Source: Calonectria ilicicola
Lineage: Eukaryota; Ascomycota; Sordariomycetes; Hypocreales; Nectriaceae
Reading direction: 5' to 3'
Length of the DNA: 64,000 nt
NCBI GenBank assembly: GCA_020809705.1
Contig: CP085827.1
Location: forward strand, 4,774,001-4,838,000
The notes beneath the pieces were generated by a model that made no database searches, was not told the DNA's origin, and saw nothing but the letters and a program-made list of their open reading frames with translations. Shown piece after piece: positions 11,906-23,579 of this stretch; within the stretch, counting starts at the first letter, position 1, and each line of letters begins with the position of its first letter. The position numbers were made by a program, and so were the translations under genes.

Positions 11906-14233
11906 CTTGGGCAAAGCCGCTGGCGTCGCGAGTCAATTAGAGTGTGGTCGAGAATAACAAGATTGGGCGGACGCTGGACGTTTTTGGTGTTGGCTAGTTG
12001 AGTCACTGAGTCACCCACCATAGATAAGTTAGGAAGGATGGAGGGGTATTTCCTTATCTTATCAGGCCACGGTTTTTTTGGGGAAGGTGGAGGCAAGCTA
12101 AGTAGGGCAAGTCGCAAAATGACACACCACACTAGCATCGAGCGGTAGGTAACTAAATAAAGCGGGCATCCGAGTCTCCATTTTGCCATACATGATGCAT
12201 GGGAATTTATGTCCGCCTGCCTCCATGTGCCACTTATTTTGTATCCAGATTAGACTGGAGTTTTCGTCGTTCATGTAGCAACGGTTTCCCTCAGAACTTC
12301 TTGCAACATCACCCAGGGTTTATCCGGATAAGTCATTTACAGTAACTCCTGTCTCAATTGGAACGCTGAAAGAAAAGCATCTTCAATGATTGACGATGCA
12401 TCTTACGGGAATTTTGGAATAAACTCTAACTAAATGTAATGTCGGATCCCCAAGGTAATTCTGTGAACCTAGCAAGTATGATAAGGATGATGTCATCTTC
12501 TATTACGAACACCAAATGTAGACATTGGACAGCTTTGTGGCCCAAGGTTGTGAAGCACATTTCACTTTAATCAAAGGAAAATCCATGTCCTTGGTAGCAG
12601 TGGAGAAAAGGAATTTTATATCTAATCTATCCTGTGGCGAAGGTTGTTAATTCAAGAAACAATATTTGTCTTCTATATTACTATCAATCGAAGAACAGTG
12701 ATAATACGACCCAGAAACCCATATACAGTTTCTCTAGTTATAGCAGATTAATAAGGACAGACTTTCCTGGACTAATTATGAAAGCGTTTTATAAAACGTA
12801 AGATTTAGAACTTCCACTATTCGCAAGCACATCGATCACTGTCGCGTCTTGGTCGTAATGTATCACTAGGATCATAATCTTGCGGAGGGTGAATAGAGAG
12901 GCACATACGCGCTAGAAGAAATAATTTACCTCGGTAGCTATCACGAGAACGCTTGGAATACCAAAAAAAAAAAATTGACCGCTTATTCCAACACACCTAT
13001 TCTTGATGAATTGATGTTCCAGAGCTACACCCAAGATGCTGACCGGCCAAATATTTAAGACCACAATTTTAAAGAAACGATTTTTAGAATCGAAATAGAC
13101 CGACAAGATTAATCATTTTCTATTGCTATTTCATCTGTTGTTAAGAGACAAATCCCCATTTCCATGTGATTCTAAACTATAGACCAAACTAAAAATTAGA
13201 GAAAAGCGTCAAGTCCAGTTAACACCATGTGCGACACCAAACTTATTTATAAAATCAAACTCAAAAAGACAAGACGCCACGCGGATTTAATTATAAAACC
13301 GTATTTGGTATGCTTGAGGACGTGATGCTAGTCATTATCGCAGCTACATTGATGCCATTATCAGGCTCTGAGGATGGAGCTATCGTACGGGTTAAAAAGC
13401 ACTGCTTCACCATAACGACGCGGGCCAATCGTAGTCGTTTCGCCCTCAGATAGATAATCGCATAGGACGAATTAGATGGAATTAAATCAAAGGCCTCCAG
13501 CAGACTCTATATAATTTTAAAGACGGGTTTACTGCCCAACCAAGATGTGTCGACTAAATTCCTGCTTCTTCTTCTCTAAGCTGGCTCCCAAGTTAATCCG
13601 ACAAACGCCAAGCCAGGATGCATAGCTGCTGTTATTAGCAGGTGAAAATAGCAGCGCCGCCCGTAGTGGGATCTACAAAGCACTAGGAGCTATTGGGCAG
13701 AATTGGGACCTGATTTTCCCAAACAGTCGCGCTTGTCGCAAATTGATGATGTCAGGTAAGCGATGCCCGTGTACATCATGGGTGCGAGTCTGAGGGTTTG
13801 TCCGTGGGAATCCGAGAGCGGGAATGCTTCTCGGACGGCACGACGGGATACTCTGCTTATTGGAATGCTGCGGGCCAGCATAGAAACAGTCTAAAATGCA
13901 GGGTAAGATGGCACATGAACCATGCGGCCTCTGCTTTGTCTGACTCAATTTATGCGCTGACAGGTTTTGGCAGCGGCACAGCCATCAATGCCAACTTTTG
14001 CTCTCATCCACTAGCCCCGCCTCTCCCTCGCAGATCCCCTGCAACCTGAAACCGCTCTTTGTCTGGCCCGCGCTTAGGAGAAACGTCATATTACCCGGTT
14101 TGGGGCCTGCTCACTCCTCCCATTTGGTTGTGAATGCAGAAAGACGTTCTTTTTAGCTTCTTCCTCTCGCATTCATCCCATCTCCCTTTAACCTTTTTTT
14201 TTTTTTGCTCTTGTTGGTCATTTGTTGCCCACC
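11906..14233. other. Intergenic with AT-rich block
   Basis: The first 300 nt are the AsnRS promoter. From about 12240 to 13660 the DNA is visibly richer in A/T than the flanks and has no convincing ORF. After 13660 composition returns to normal, leading into the promoter of the membrane-protein gene with a CT-rich leader and a T run at about 14193. Confidence 0.5.
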
Positions 14234-15240
14234 ATGGCCTTGATCAACCCGGCCAACTGCACGGGGAACCCAGATGCTGCCACCCCCAGCGACGCTGGCG
14301 TTGCTGGCACAGGTGTAAGTGCATCGCTCTAATGCGAACGCTCCAACTCGACGGCAAAGTCGCATGCTAATCGCATCGTTTCTAGATTCTACTGTCCTTT
14401 ATGATCACAGCATGTTTGGCCATCATCCTCTCCAGCAGCGTCATCGTTGGCGAAATGCGCGGCAAACAGTCAACGATCCGTCGAAAGCTTCTCAACAGCT
14501 ATAGCGATTCTCACATCATGCAAGGCATCGGCATTCAGAGTGTCGGTCTCGCCAAGATGAACACACTCGTTCCATATCATATCTTCATTATCTGGATCCT
14601 AAGTCTTTTATCTGCTTGCACGAGCAACGTCGCTCTGCTCGCCCTCGTTCACGACTACCGCCGCGACTGGGTCCTTCGATGGATGCGACAGTTCCTCATG
14701 TTTGTCAACTTGGCGCTATCTTGCGTATTGGGTGTGCTTATGTTGGAGGCCGTCTCCAAGGGACTAACGGACAAAACATTGCCGATTGCCTGCGTGTGGG
14801 AGGTCAAGGGTAACGGTGCGGCCAAAACAGCAGGATTATCTTACGTTGGCACCATTGCCGTCATTGCTGCCAACGTTGTCATCTTCGGCCTGGCCACTTG
14901 GTACCTACACAACCGGAACCAGAAGTTTTACAAATTAATCCAGTTGGTCGGTCTCTTCTTGATGACAGCGATTGCCATCGGTTCAGCTATCCGCATCATC
15001 CTGTTGTCCCAGGCTTTTGGAAGCCCTTCTATCAAATTGAGCGACAACGGTGAGACTGTCTGGAGCTTCGGTCAGCTTCTGTCAATGCTGCTGCTTATCA
15101 TGCCTCTGATATCCGTCATCGAAATTTACCGGGGTGAGATTCAAGTTGCACCGCCCGTCGAAGATGACCAAAAACGCGTATACGATGGCGAACTCCAAGA
15201 CAACCCGCAAGGATCGAGGACGAACCTCTTCAAGAGTTGA
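14234..15240 (+). CDS. Multipass membrane protein, 311 residues
   Basis: Exons 14234-14314 and 14386-15240; the 71-nt intron has donor GTAAGT, branch GCTAATC and acceptor TCTAG. Exon 1 gives a short luminal/extracellular start with two Cys-Asn-type positions. Six or seven hydrophobic segments follow: about 28-46 (FMITACLAIILSSSVIVG), 86-110, 120-142, 166-190, 203-226 and 246-265. A cytoplasmic-type loop KQSTIRRKLLNSY follows the first helix, and the C-terminus is short, charged and hydrophilic. I do not recognise a named family; topology resembles small fungal 7TM or MARVEL-like plasma-membrane proteins. No transport or receptor signature residues are evident, so function is open. It faces the quinone-reductase gene tail to tail. 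Confidence 0.85.
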
Positions 15241-15599
15241 GCCGCAGTAAGAGCTTCAAACGGCACGTCAATTTAGACCTTGCAGCACGTGATGAAAATA
15301 GGTTGGAAATAAGATTTATTAGTGGTGACATGACACCAAGCAAGCGTGGGATTTAATACATAAGCCGATACCCATTTCAGCATCGAGAGCGTTTTACGGA
15401 GTTTATGAGGAAGCATTCATTTAGCAGATATTACAGATCCATGTGCCGGCCACTTGCCTTTACATATTACCCTTAAATAAGGTTGTTTTCCTACTCAGAA
15501 CATATTCATCATCACACGAAGAAGCAGACAATTTATTTTCTTAAGGATCGTTGAATTGATGGTATATATATTTTTATCAATAGGTATCATATCGCTCGT
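15241..15599. other. Intergenic, convergent 3' ends
   Basis: A/T-rich 360-nt stretch shared by the 3' UTRs of the membrane-protein gene and the quinone reductase. Candidate AATAAA-like signals occur on both strands (for example AAATAAGG near 15475). No gene is seen. Confidence 0.5.
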
Positions 15600-15758
15600 T
15601 TATTGCACAGTACACTTCGCAGGCAGGCCGCAGGGCCCCTCCTTGAATTCCTTTTTCTCCTTGGGGCCCTCTCCATTCTGCTTGGCCTCAACAGCGGCGG
15701 GCTTGTTGACAGGCTTGGTCTTGGCGCCGTTGGTCGTCGCGGCCTCGCTACCATGCAG
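15600..15758 (-). other. In-frame 52-codon extension after the quinone-reductase stop (candidate stop-codon readthrough tail)
   Basis: Directly after the TGA at 15761-15759 the same frame stays open for 52 codons to a TAA at 15602-15600. It begins LHGSEAATTNGAKTKP, continues as a Lys/Glu/Ala-rich linker and ends GPCGLPAKCTVQ. The last four residues match a CaaX prenylation box (C-T-V-Q, with Q favouring farnesyl transfer), and a second Cys lies eight residues before it, a layout seen in doubly lipidated Ras-like tails. Third codon positions are as GC-rich as in the enzyme. The stop context is TGA CTG, close to the leaky TGA CTA pattern. No intron of usable length removes the stop in frame. 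Readthrough, a recent nonsense change or a base error could each explain it. Confidence 0.6.
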
Positions 15759-16547
15759 TCAACCGACGTGCTTGGCAACGGTCTTGTAGAACTCTTCACC
15801 CTGGATCGTGGCGATGTCGAGCTCGAGAGGAGTGGGCTGGCGGGAGCCGTCCGCAGCGGAGAAGGTACCGGCACCCCAAGGGCTGCCACCGTGGATCTCA
15901 TTCAGGTTGGCCAACTGGCCGAAGGTCTTGGCGTAACCCAGAGGAACGTAGATGATACCGTGGTGGGCGAGAGTGGACATGGCAGCAATGGCAGTCGACT
16001 CCTGGCCACCACCGAGTGTACCAGTGGAGATGAAGACACCAGCCAGCTTACCCCAGAAGCCACCAGAGGACCACTGCTTGCCGGTCTTGTCCCAGAAAGT
16101 CTATTGAATCAATTGAGTCAGCAGCTGTTACTGTCTTATCAATGGTGGTTGAAAGCCTATCCATACCTTCCACTGGGCAGGGAAGTTGCCATATCGGGTG
16201 GGGATACCGAGGAGGAAGGCATCGTAGCCTTCGAGAACGGTGGGGTCCTCGAGGACGGTGACGTCGGTGGGCTTGGGAGGAGCATGCATCTTGCTCAGGA
16301 CCTCCTCGGGAAGGGTCTCGGGGATCTGGAAGAGGTCGGCGCTGCCGCCAGCCTTCTCAATTCCGGCCTTTTCAGCCTCGGCCAGAGTCTTGATGTGGCC
16401 GTACATCGAGTACTGTAAAAGGCATTGCTGTCAGCAAAATGTCGCGGGGGTGATGTGAGGTCGAGATGGGAACGAGGGGTTGGTGTTGATGCCCGGGCGG
16501 GGCAAGAGGGGTTCACGCACGTAGACGATGGCAATCTTGGGAGCCAT
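15759..16547 (-). CDS. WrbA/Pst2-type NAD(P)H:quinone oxidoreductase, 204 residues
   Basis: Exons 16547-16521, 16412-16167 and 16100-15759; introns are phase 0 and the total is 205 codons. The protein has the flavodoxin-like fold of FMN-dependent type IV NAD(P)H:quinone reductases, which reduce quinones by two electrons and protect against oxidative stress. [20 protein letters not shown] is the first strand and FMN phosphate loop. Further FMN/quinone-site runs are [45 protein letters not shown] and GGSPWGAGT. Length equals that of the fungal allergens Alt a 7/Cla h 7. Yeast relatives Pst2, Rfs1 and Ycp4 sit at eisosomes of the plasma membrane. The enzyme is complete at its TGA; the same frame then continues for 52 codons (see the extension entry). 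A TTACTAA sequence about 450 nt upstream could be a Yap1-type site. Confidence 0.92.
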
Positions 16548-19191
16548 TGTGATTGTTTTGTATGGAGTGATGGGTATTAGAGGTTGGAAGACTGGATGAA
16601 GTGCAGAGTCGAGTGAGGAGTAGAGACAAAGCAAGCCCGAGAAAGAGGGGAGCTCTCGTCCGTCTTATAGCTTCAGCTTCCACCCATGAGCTCGGTTACC
16701 CAGGCGAGCTCATGGCACACCCCCCCAGTCTTCTAAAGTACAGTACATGCCGTACCATGCCATGCCATGCTCCCCTCCAAAAAGGGTCGAGGATGGATCC
16801 ATATGTTTGCAGTAGCATCATGGTGGGAGCCGCACGGGAGCAACTCCACCGCATGCTGGGCCCATGTTATTGGCCCAGTCTCACACGCCCTCCCCCTGTA
16901 TCGCTAACCTCTCTTCAGTAGCTGCACCAGCAATTTTTCTTTCGTACCTCAAAATCGGGCGATAGGAATGCAAGAGCGCTGCAAGAGTACTTTTTACTAA
17001 TCTGGGATTGCCGTGCCGAAACCGCTCGGTGATCTACGCATAACAATAAGGTGCTATCATGTAGCTTGTTGCCGCCTCTTACACACAATTACCCGTCAGC
17101 GTCGTCATCCACACCGCGGATCTCTGATTGCTAAGCACTCTCTTTTGTGATGAAAATCGTTCGACAAGTAAGATTTAGAGAATGATGATGGAAGAGGAGA
17201 AGCAGACGCAACGTGGAACAGCCGCCGAGCTGGCCGAGACCACTAGTGCTGTTGACGCTACACTCCCGCCCCCTCACTAGATTGTTGCCAGTTTTGAAGA
17301 TATAGGGTGTCATTGCATGTATTCTCGTGGCCTCGGCCGATGTAAACTGGCTAGTACTGTAGCTACAGAATCTCACTGCATTGGCTCCCCAGCCCCAGAT
17401 CTTGTCTAGTGCCGGCTCTGGCCATAATGGTGCCAGGCCCCTCCTCGGACGAGAAAAAGAATTGAGAAGCCAGTTGCCCGTTATGCGCACGCCCTTCCCA
17501 TCTCAACATGCTCGCTCAGGTTGCCCTCCGCGTTCCCTCCGTGGGGCGTGCCTCAATGGATAATCTCCCCCCTACCGATCTGCCTGTTGCGTTGCTGAGT
17601 CAAAGCTGATGAACACACAGCAGAGGCCATAATAATCACCCACAAGGTGCGGGGCAGTTCTGGGCCTGGGGGTGAGGGGCCGCCATTACACGAGCCTGAC
17701 AAACCCCCGCAGTCGCTTTTTGGTGCCTGCTTGTCAATCTCGCGCGCGGGTCAGAGCTTAGCTAATCTTTGATAAGCCATCAAGCAAGACATTACAGACC
17801 ATGTCTTGACCGCTGTTGGCCATGTTTTTTTTACTACTCCAGATTGCCGTCTCTGGTTCGTCACCCTTCCTTGAGCTTTATTTCACCGTCACGTGCATCC
17901 TGCTTGGTACCGATTGACTCGGTCCTTCAACGACAGCCATGCATGCGACCCCAACTCTGCCATCTTCTCACTGACGAGATGCGACGGCAAAACACCAACC
18001 ACCAGAACATACATATTACTGGTTACATTCCATAGCATCAACTCTATTTCTGCTACTACCACACATCCCGTTTCAATTCCACTCGCTCTCTCACACCCTT
18101 TCAACCTGTCATCGGTTCACTGTGCCGAGATGGTAGTTATGCCCTCGCATTGCATTTTATTACCAATTCAATCCGAGCGTAAATATTCTACATTGGATGC
18201 GCTGAATCGGTAAAATTTGCTCCAATTTGTTATATTATTTGAACGGTTTGACCACTATTTCTCTGTCGCACCTTGTGATCTTCTTCCTTTGTCCTCACTC
18301 TCCTCTCGCTCACGATACTGCTCCATCATTGTCGTCTTGATGGTCTCCCTTAGCCCAATTGAACCCAACCTCTCCACCAAAATTTCTCGTGAAGCTCTCT
18401 ATACAACAAATCCTCACCAGTAACCCAGTAAGACCTAAAACTAAGCCATGAGCTTTCGGTGGATCCCACCAAAACTGCCCGACGCTTTTCCATCCTCCTA
18501 CCACGTGTCTCGCTGACACCTCATCCTCAAGCCCTAGTTTCTTTGACGTCAACCAACAGGTTTTCAACAGCCAACCGCAAGCAAGTTTTTCTGGTGAAAC
18601 GTCTCCAGTTATAGCGATTACCGGGCTCCTCCTCATTCTTGGTGGAGCTGAACGGGGTCGGTGCAGGGCGCCGGTGAAGCACATCTGCAGCTAGCAAAGC
18701 CTCAACGTCTTCACAAGCTGTGGCTGTTTCGGGATAACCCTCATTGGGGATATTTTGACAATCACGAACAAAGAGAACAAATTGAATTGGACAGAGTTAA
18801 TCTTCACTTGCTTCACCCTCCGAGATCACCAGGATAATTGAAAATTCAGACACTTGTTAATATCTACCTGGTTAATATACAACGCTGGCGAGGAACAAAC
18901 CCGTTCAGGCCGCTACTACTTCTGCTGCTATTGCTATCCTATATTATATATACCCGTCTATTAGAGACCGCCTTATTTTCCAAGAACTTTGCATTAATAC
19001 GTCCAATGTCCAAATCTGAGAATGTGCCATCACCCGACCACTGTTGTCGTTCCTCATTTCGCATCAATCCAATAACTCTCCAGACATAACTTTCATTCCC
19101 AAAACCAAACTCCGGGCTTACGTATAGATAAATATGAGAAAAAATATGGACAGATTTTTAAAAAAGAATAATTCGGACCAGAAGGGACACG
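16548..19191. other. Intergenic between quinone reductase and PPxY protein
   Basis: About 2.6 kb. The left part is the promoter of the quinone-reductase gene, with a pyrimidine-rich leader. The right part near 18840-19190 should hold the 3' UTR of the PPxY protein. Several 60-120-codon ORFs exist (for example 17131-17490 and 18310-18684 on the minus strand) but none has recognisable features. Confidence 0.5.
16994..17000 (+). promoter_or_regulatory. Possible Yap1/AP-1 response site TTACTAA
   Basis: An exact TTACTAA lies 447 nt upstream of the quinone-reductase ATG. This heptamer is the yeast Yap1 recognition element, and Pst2/Ycp4-like genes are oxidative-stress genes in yeast. A 7-base match can occur by chance, so this is suggestive only. 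Confidence 0.3.
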
Positions 19192-20687
19192 TCATGACAG
19201 GTTGTCATGCCGAGTGTTGTCTTGAGGATGAGCACTTGGTGGATCAATGGCAATCTCGGGTAGCCTGGCAATCCTCAAGCTTGGAAGTTGAGGCACACCA
19301 CCAACTCCACGAGGCGATATTTGTGTACCATTCTCGGTTTCTGGCGTTACATCCTCTTGTCGCACTCCATTCTGATGCTCTTCTGATGACGATGATGAAT
19401 CTCGGTGTCGGGTAGAAGTGAGGCTGCGCTGTGACCTTTGGGACGCTGTGCGGTACGGGCCGGGGTAGTCCGGTGGGGGCTCATACATTGGCGTTGTCGA
19501 TCGATTCTCCTCGTTGAGTGACACATCTTCATACTCTGGTGGGGGCATTGTGTCTCCCAGGTCTGACTCAATGACGCTATTACGAGGTGATACTCCGTCT
19601 GGGTCCCCTCCGTAGGGGCTAGCAATAGACAGAGAATCACCTCGCGTGCGGGTTGGTGCAAGGGATAGCATGTCGCTGTCTGCGGTAGAGTTGTTGCGTT
19701 GGTGACCCAGTTCCATGCTGGCGGCATCTGAAAGCAACCCAATGCGCTCACTCTCGGTGCTATTGGCCCGAATTCTTGTTCCGTCGTGACGAGCAACACC
19801 AAGGTCTGCGTACGACACAGTTGAGACGGACCTGTTTCGTGATTCTTTGATTTGTTCAACCTGTTGGCGAAGGTCGGAGATAGTAGTGTCCTCATTCGCA
19901 GCTCGTGTTCGGGCACGGATATCATCAAGCGCAGCTCTGTCGCCTCGTCTGCGTGCATCGCGACGTTGTTCTCGCCTCTCTTCGCGCTCTGCGAGCAGTT
20001 GCCGTCTTGTTGTGCGAATTTGATAAAGTGTTTCCATTTCCTGTTCACGCAGTTCTTCTTCGGCTTCCTGAGTCGGTAGATCCACAATCATATCAATACC
20101 ATCTCGTTCCCCTTCTCGTCCTAATACCTGCTCATTTTGGTTGGCATTTTGGCGATATGCAGGAAGCGTTGCAATAGACCGAACAGACGTATGCCGATCA
20201 ACTGTAGTCGTATTTGTATCATTTTGCTGGGTTGTGTTCTGGTCTCCGCCGTTATTGCGCGTGTTGCGTGCTGCCGAGAGTTGGTGTGACTGGTCGGTAT
20301 CTTCGGCAGCGGTTTGCTCGTATCGGCCTCCACGGAGGCGACCAGTGATCCGTCCGAAGAAGCCATTGTTCTTCTTTTTATCGGCGGGCAGCCCTGGGAT
20401 TTTCGATTTTCGCGGCTTTCGGGCGAAGCAGACCCATACTACTCCGACTAGAAGAAGAGTAATGACGCCAGCGACGACCTGGAATGAGCGGCAACAGGTT
20501 AGTTTCACATCAGGCGGCGCTCATGCTTCAGTCGCAAACCAATCGCGAATCAACTTACAACAAATACAACGGTCGATGTTTTAATGCCACCACCGCCGCT
20601 GCTATTTTTTGTGTCATTTGACGGAGTGTTCGTGCTCTGAGGCTGGCGGGCTACCAAGCCCTCGAGCTCAGCAAGGTTCAGGTACAT
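19192..20687 (-). CDS. Single-span membrane protein with PPxY motifs, 471 residues; possible Rsp5/Nedd4 adaptor
   Basis: Exons 20687-20559 and 20478-19192 (80-nt intron, phase 0). The ATG has a good ACC context. Residues 1-36 are polar (Ser/Thr/Gly-rich, no signal peptide). One hydrophobic helix spans about 39-60 (VVAGVITLLLVGVVWVCFA), followed by the basic stop-transfer ARKPRKSK, so the long C-terminal part should be cytosolic. A charged, probably coiled-coil region covers about 180-245 (many Arg/Glu). Two PPxY motifs are present, PPEY at about 356 and PPDY at about 378, plus LPAY near 148; these bind WW domains of Rsp5/Nedd4 ubiquitin ligases. Yeast membrane adaptors such as Bsd2, Rcr1/2 and Tre1 work this way. 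The adaptor role is inferred from motifs only; no homologue is recognised. Confidence 0.8.
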
Positions 20688-23579
20688 GGTGAGTTCGGCT
20701 GCGACATGCAGAGCAAGCGGGCACCAGCGAGGGGCTAAATAGAGCGAGAGTAGGGTCGATTGACAATGACCTCGCTGGCGTGCTGCGACGGGAATGGGAC
20801 GCAAGGTGAGTGCGACGATGCAACGAGTTCGACAGCTCGCAAAAGTAGGATGTCAAAGTCAAGTCGGATCGGTTGGTTTCTTGAGCGGCTACCTAGGGTC
20901 TTCGGACTCGGGACCTTTTTTTCGAGGCACAGCCGCTGTGAGGGTGGTTGGCTGAGCAAGCTTGGCTTGGCTTGGCCCCAGGCCCGCTTTCTTCCTTGCT
21001 GTCAAGCCTTGGGGCTATTAAGCCAGAGGTGGGACTCGCAGCGATGGAGGAGAAGCAGGGGACGACGGCTGGTCCGGCCGCGGGAGAGGAGATGAGAAAA
21101 AAAGGACAATGCCGGAAGTTTCTATTGCCAAAGAGAAGGAGAGGAAATACGAAACGGCAGAGAACAAGCGAGTGAGCCAGGTCAGTAAGACGCCAGCCGA
21201 GGGGTAGTCGCCAACTGTCGTCAGAACCGTTGCCAGCGTCTACTGTGGGCCGGCTGGCAGTCAGAGGGTGCCCGTCACAGGCGGCCGGCGCTACCGATGC
21301 GATGCTCCGCAGCTGAGCGATCGACGCCGGGTGACATCAGGCGGTTGCGCTGCTGCCTCTACGCCTCCTCACTTAGTTGGCGATGGGAATTTCACCTTTT
21401 TGGGGGCCTGGTGCGATCTGCCCCTTGCAGTTCTTGGAAGAGGCAATGCGATGAACTGTGTATGATGGTTGTGGTGGGAGAGGGAACGGAAGCCAACGCA
21501 ACGATGATGCGCGTGGGGAGAGTGGGAGCGATGCTGTACTTGCGACCTGCGCGAGATGGATGGATGAGATGAGATGAGACCCGTCACACCAGCAAAAAGC
21601 GGATGAACTTTGGCACGGTTCTGCCTTGCCTTGTACTCAGCATGACTCCTGTTTCTTTCTTTCTTTTTTCACTATTTTCCCACTGAAGCAGTTCATTTCT
21701 TGTTCTCGACTGCATCATGCTATCATAGAAACCCTGGCAATACTATCGGTCTGGAACCTACGTTCCCTGCCCACCTCCCACATACAGAATGCCTTGCAGG
21801 TGCAAAGCACGCCCTCATGCTGCCGACCTGCCCCCCTCTTGGGTCGTTTCCCGGCACGAGTTACGCAATGCAATCCAGATCCGCGGGCCCTGAGAGCCCC
21901 TAAATCTTTGACCAGACAGTGCCCATCCCCCGGGGGTCGGGTCCACCACTCCACCACCCAAAAAGGTCTCGCCCGAGAGGTCTGGAGATTCCGACTCAGA
22001 CCCTAAGTAAGTTAGCATTGCTTTTTGTCGTCAGAGGCTTTGCTCGTCGTTTGTGGCTGAGCATATGGCCGCCTTTAGCGATGCGGCATGGCTGTCATCG
22101 CCGCAATGTCGCTGGAGATTTCCCCTCTCAGCTCTCAGGCACGTTTATCAGATAAAGGGATCCTGTGAGGCATCCCCATCTACCTTAAACGTGAGTCAAT
22201 GTGCACTTCCGTGTCGCCGTCTCCGAGCACAGGTTCCTTGCCTTTTTGGAGGGTATCATACGTGCCCACCACTAGGGCAGCGTCTCGTATCCACGGCTGC
22301 AGCGCTCTCCTGCCACTCGCCACCGACCTATCTCATGCTGAAAAAGCGCACTAACGGGTTCTTGTCATAGCACCATCTTTATTTATTCAGGCTTCATTGC
22401 GCGGCACATGGCCAGGGTAACACACGCAACACCGGTCAACACAAAAGTCGCCAACGTGCTCAAAGTTTTTGTCTGCGTCCGTTCAATTGTACCTTTGACC
22501 GGTCGTAAGGCGTATTGCCGAGCCTGTTCAGCTGAACCAGCATCAGTCCTTAATTACCCCAGATTCACTGCGCCCTCAAAGCCACGCATCTCTTGGCTAT
22601 CACTCTTTCGGTCCGTATTCCACAAAGTACAATTGCCGGCGCGGGCCACTCCCAGCCCACTGATCCGCCCGCGCCGTCGCGCAACGGAAACAGTGCACTC
22701 TAGCGATTTTCCCCTCTTCACAGCCTCATAGGGAGAGTAGGGCGGATGATTGAACAAGCCATCATTCCTGGCAATTTCCGGCAAAGACCAACAGAGAGCA
22801 TTTCCCTTCTGACCCCGCAGCCTTAAAGCAGCGACCTCTTAATGCGACGCACACAACTTACTATGAGCTTGCATATGAGCACGCTGTCAGCCACGTAGGG
22901 TACGGTGGCTGCAGCGAGGCGCAATGAGCGCGCGAGCTTTAGTTGACTGTGCTGCTATTTTCAGCGCCGGGTGACGGCCAGCTTTTACCCGTGCCAGTGG
23001 GAAGTTGAGCGAGTGACGCCGGGAGGGCGGCACCGAAATACGACTCGAGACAATGCACCCGTCGATTCCGTATTCAATACCGATCGTATCGCCATCCTCG
23101 CCATCCGGGTTTGCCTAGCGAGTGGGCGCATAGCCTATCTCATGACTTTGCTCGAGACTGTGCTCAAGTGTCCGATACAGTGACCAAGCGAACCATGACC
23201 CATCAAACCACTGCCAGGATGTGTTGACAATTGAAACCCACAATGCATCTTTGCTTCTCACAAAGCTCGCAATTACCCCGTAGTCAATTCCCGCACGTTT
23301 TGTATTAACAAATAGCTATCCTCTAAGTTAGCGCACTAGGAGAGCCAGTTCATCGTTCGTAATCGTTGTAGATATCCTCTCCAGCATCTGCCATGACCTA
23401 GAACGTCTAATTCAGCCCTCGTCGCGTGACAAATGGTGGCTGGATTACCTTGAAATGGCGGTGTCATTGACATTTTTATTTCATTAAACAATTAACTAGT
23501 TAGACAAGGAAGGGCCACCATGGCATATAACTAAGCAACCCGATCTCCAGACTCCAGTCCCAGTGACCTGTCATGTCAG
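20688..23579. other. Intergenic upstream of the PPxY protein
   Basis: About 2.9 kb. The first ~600 nt is G/A-rich on the + strand and is probably the leader and promoter of the minus-strand PPxY gene. The rest is mixed and ORF-poor; ORFs such as 21626-22006 and 22408-22731 lack recognisable features and lie in several frames. The right end holds the 3' UTR of the proline-rich protein. Confidence 0.5.

Noticed and set aside
15745..15812. Intron explaining the stop in the quinone reductase
   Set aside because: A GTGAAG...GGTAG candidate of 52 nt exists but shifts the frame away from the CGLPAKC tail; the remaining candidates are 16-32 nt, too short for a fungal intron.
15603..16418. 271-codon + strand ORF
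   Set aside because: It is antisense to the quinone reductase and crosses its introns; composition is that of a reverse-complemented GC-rich gene.
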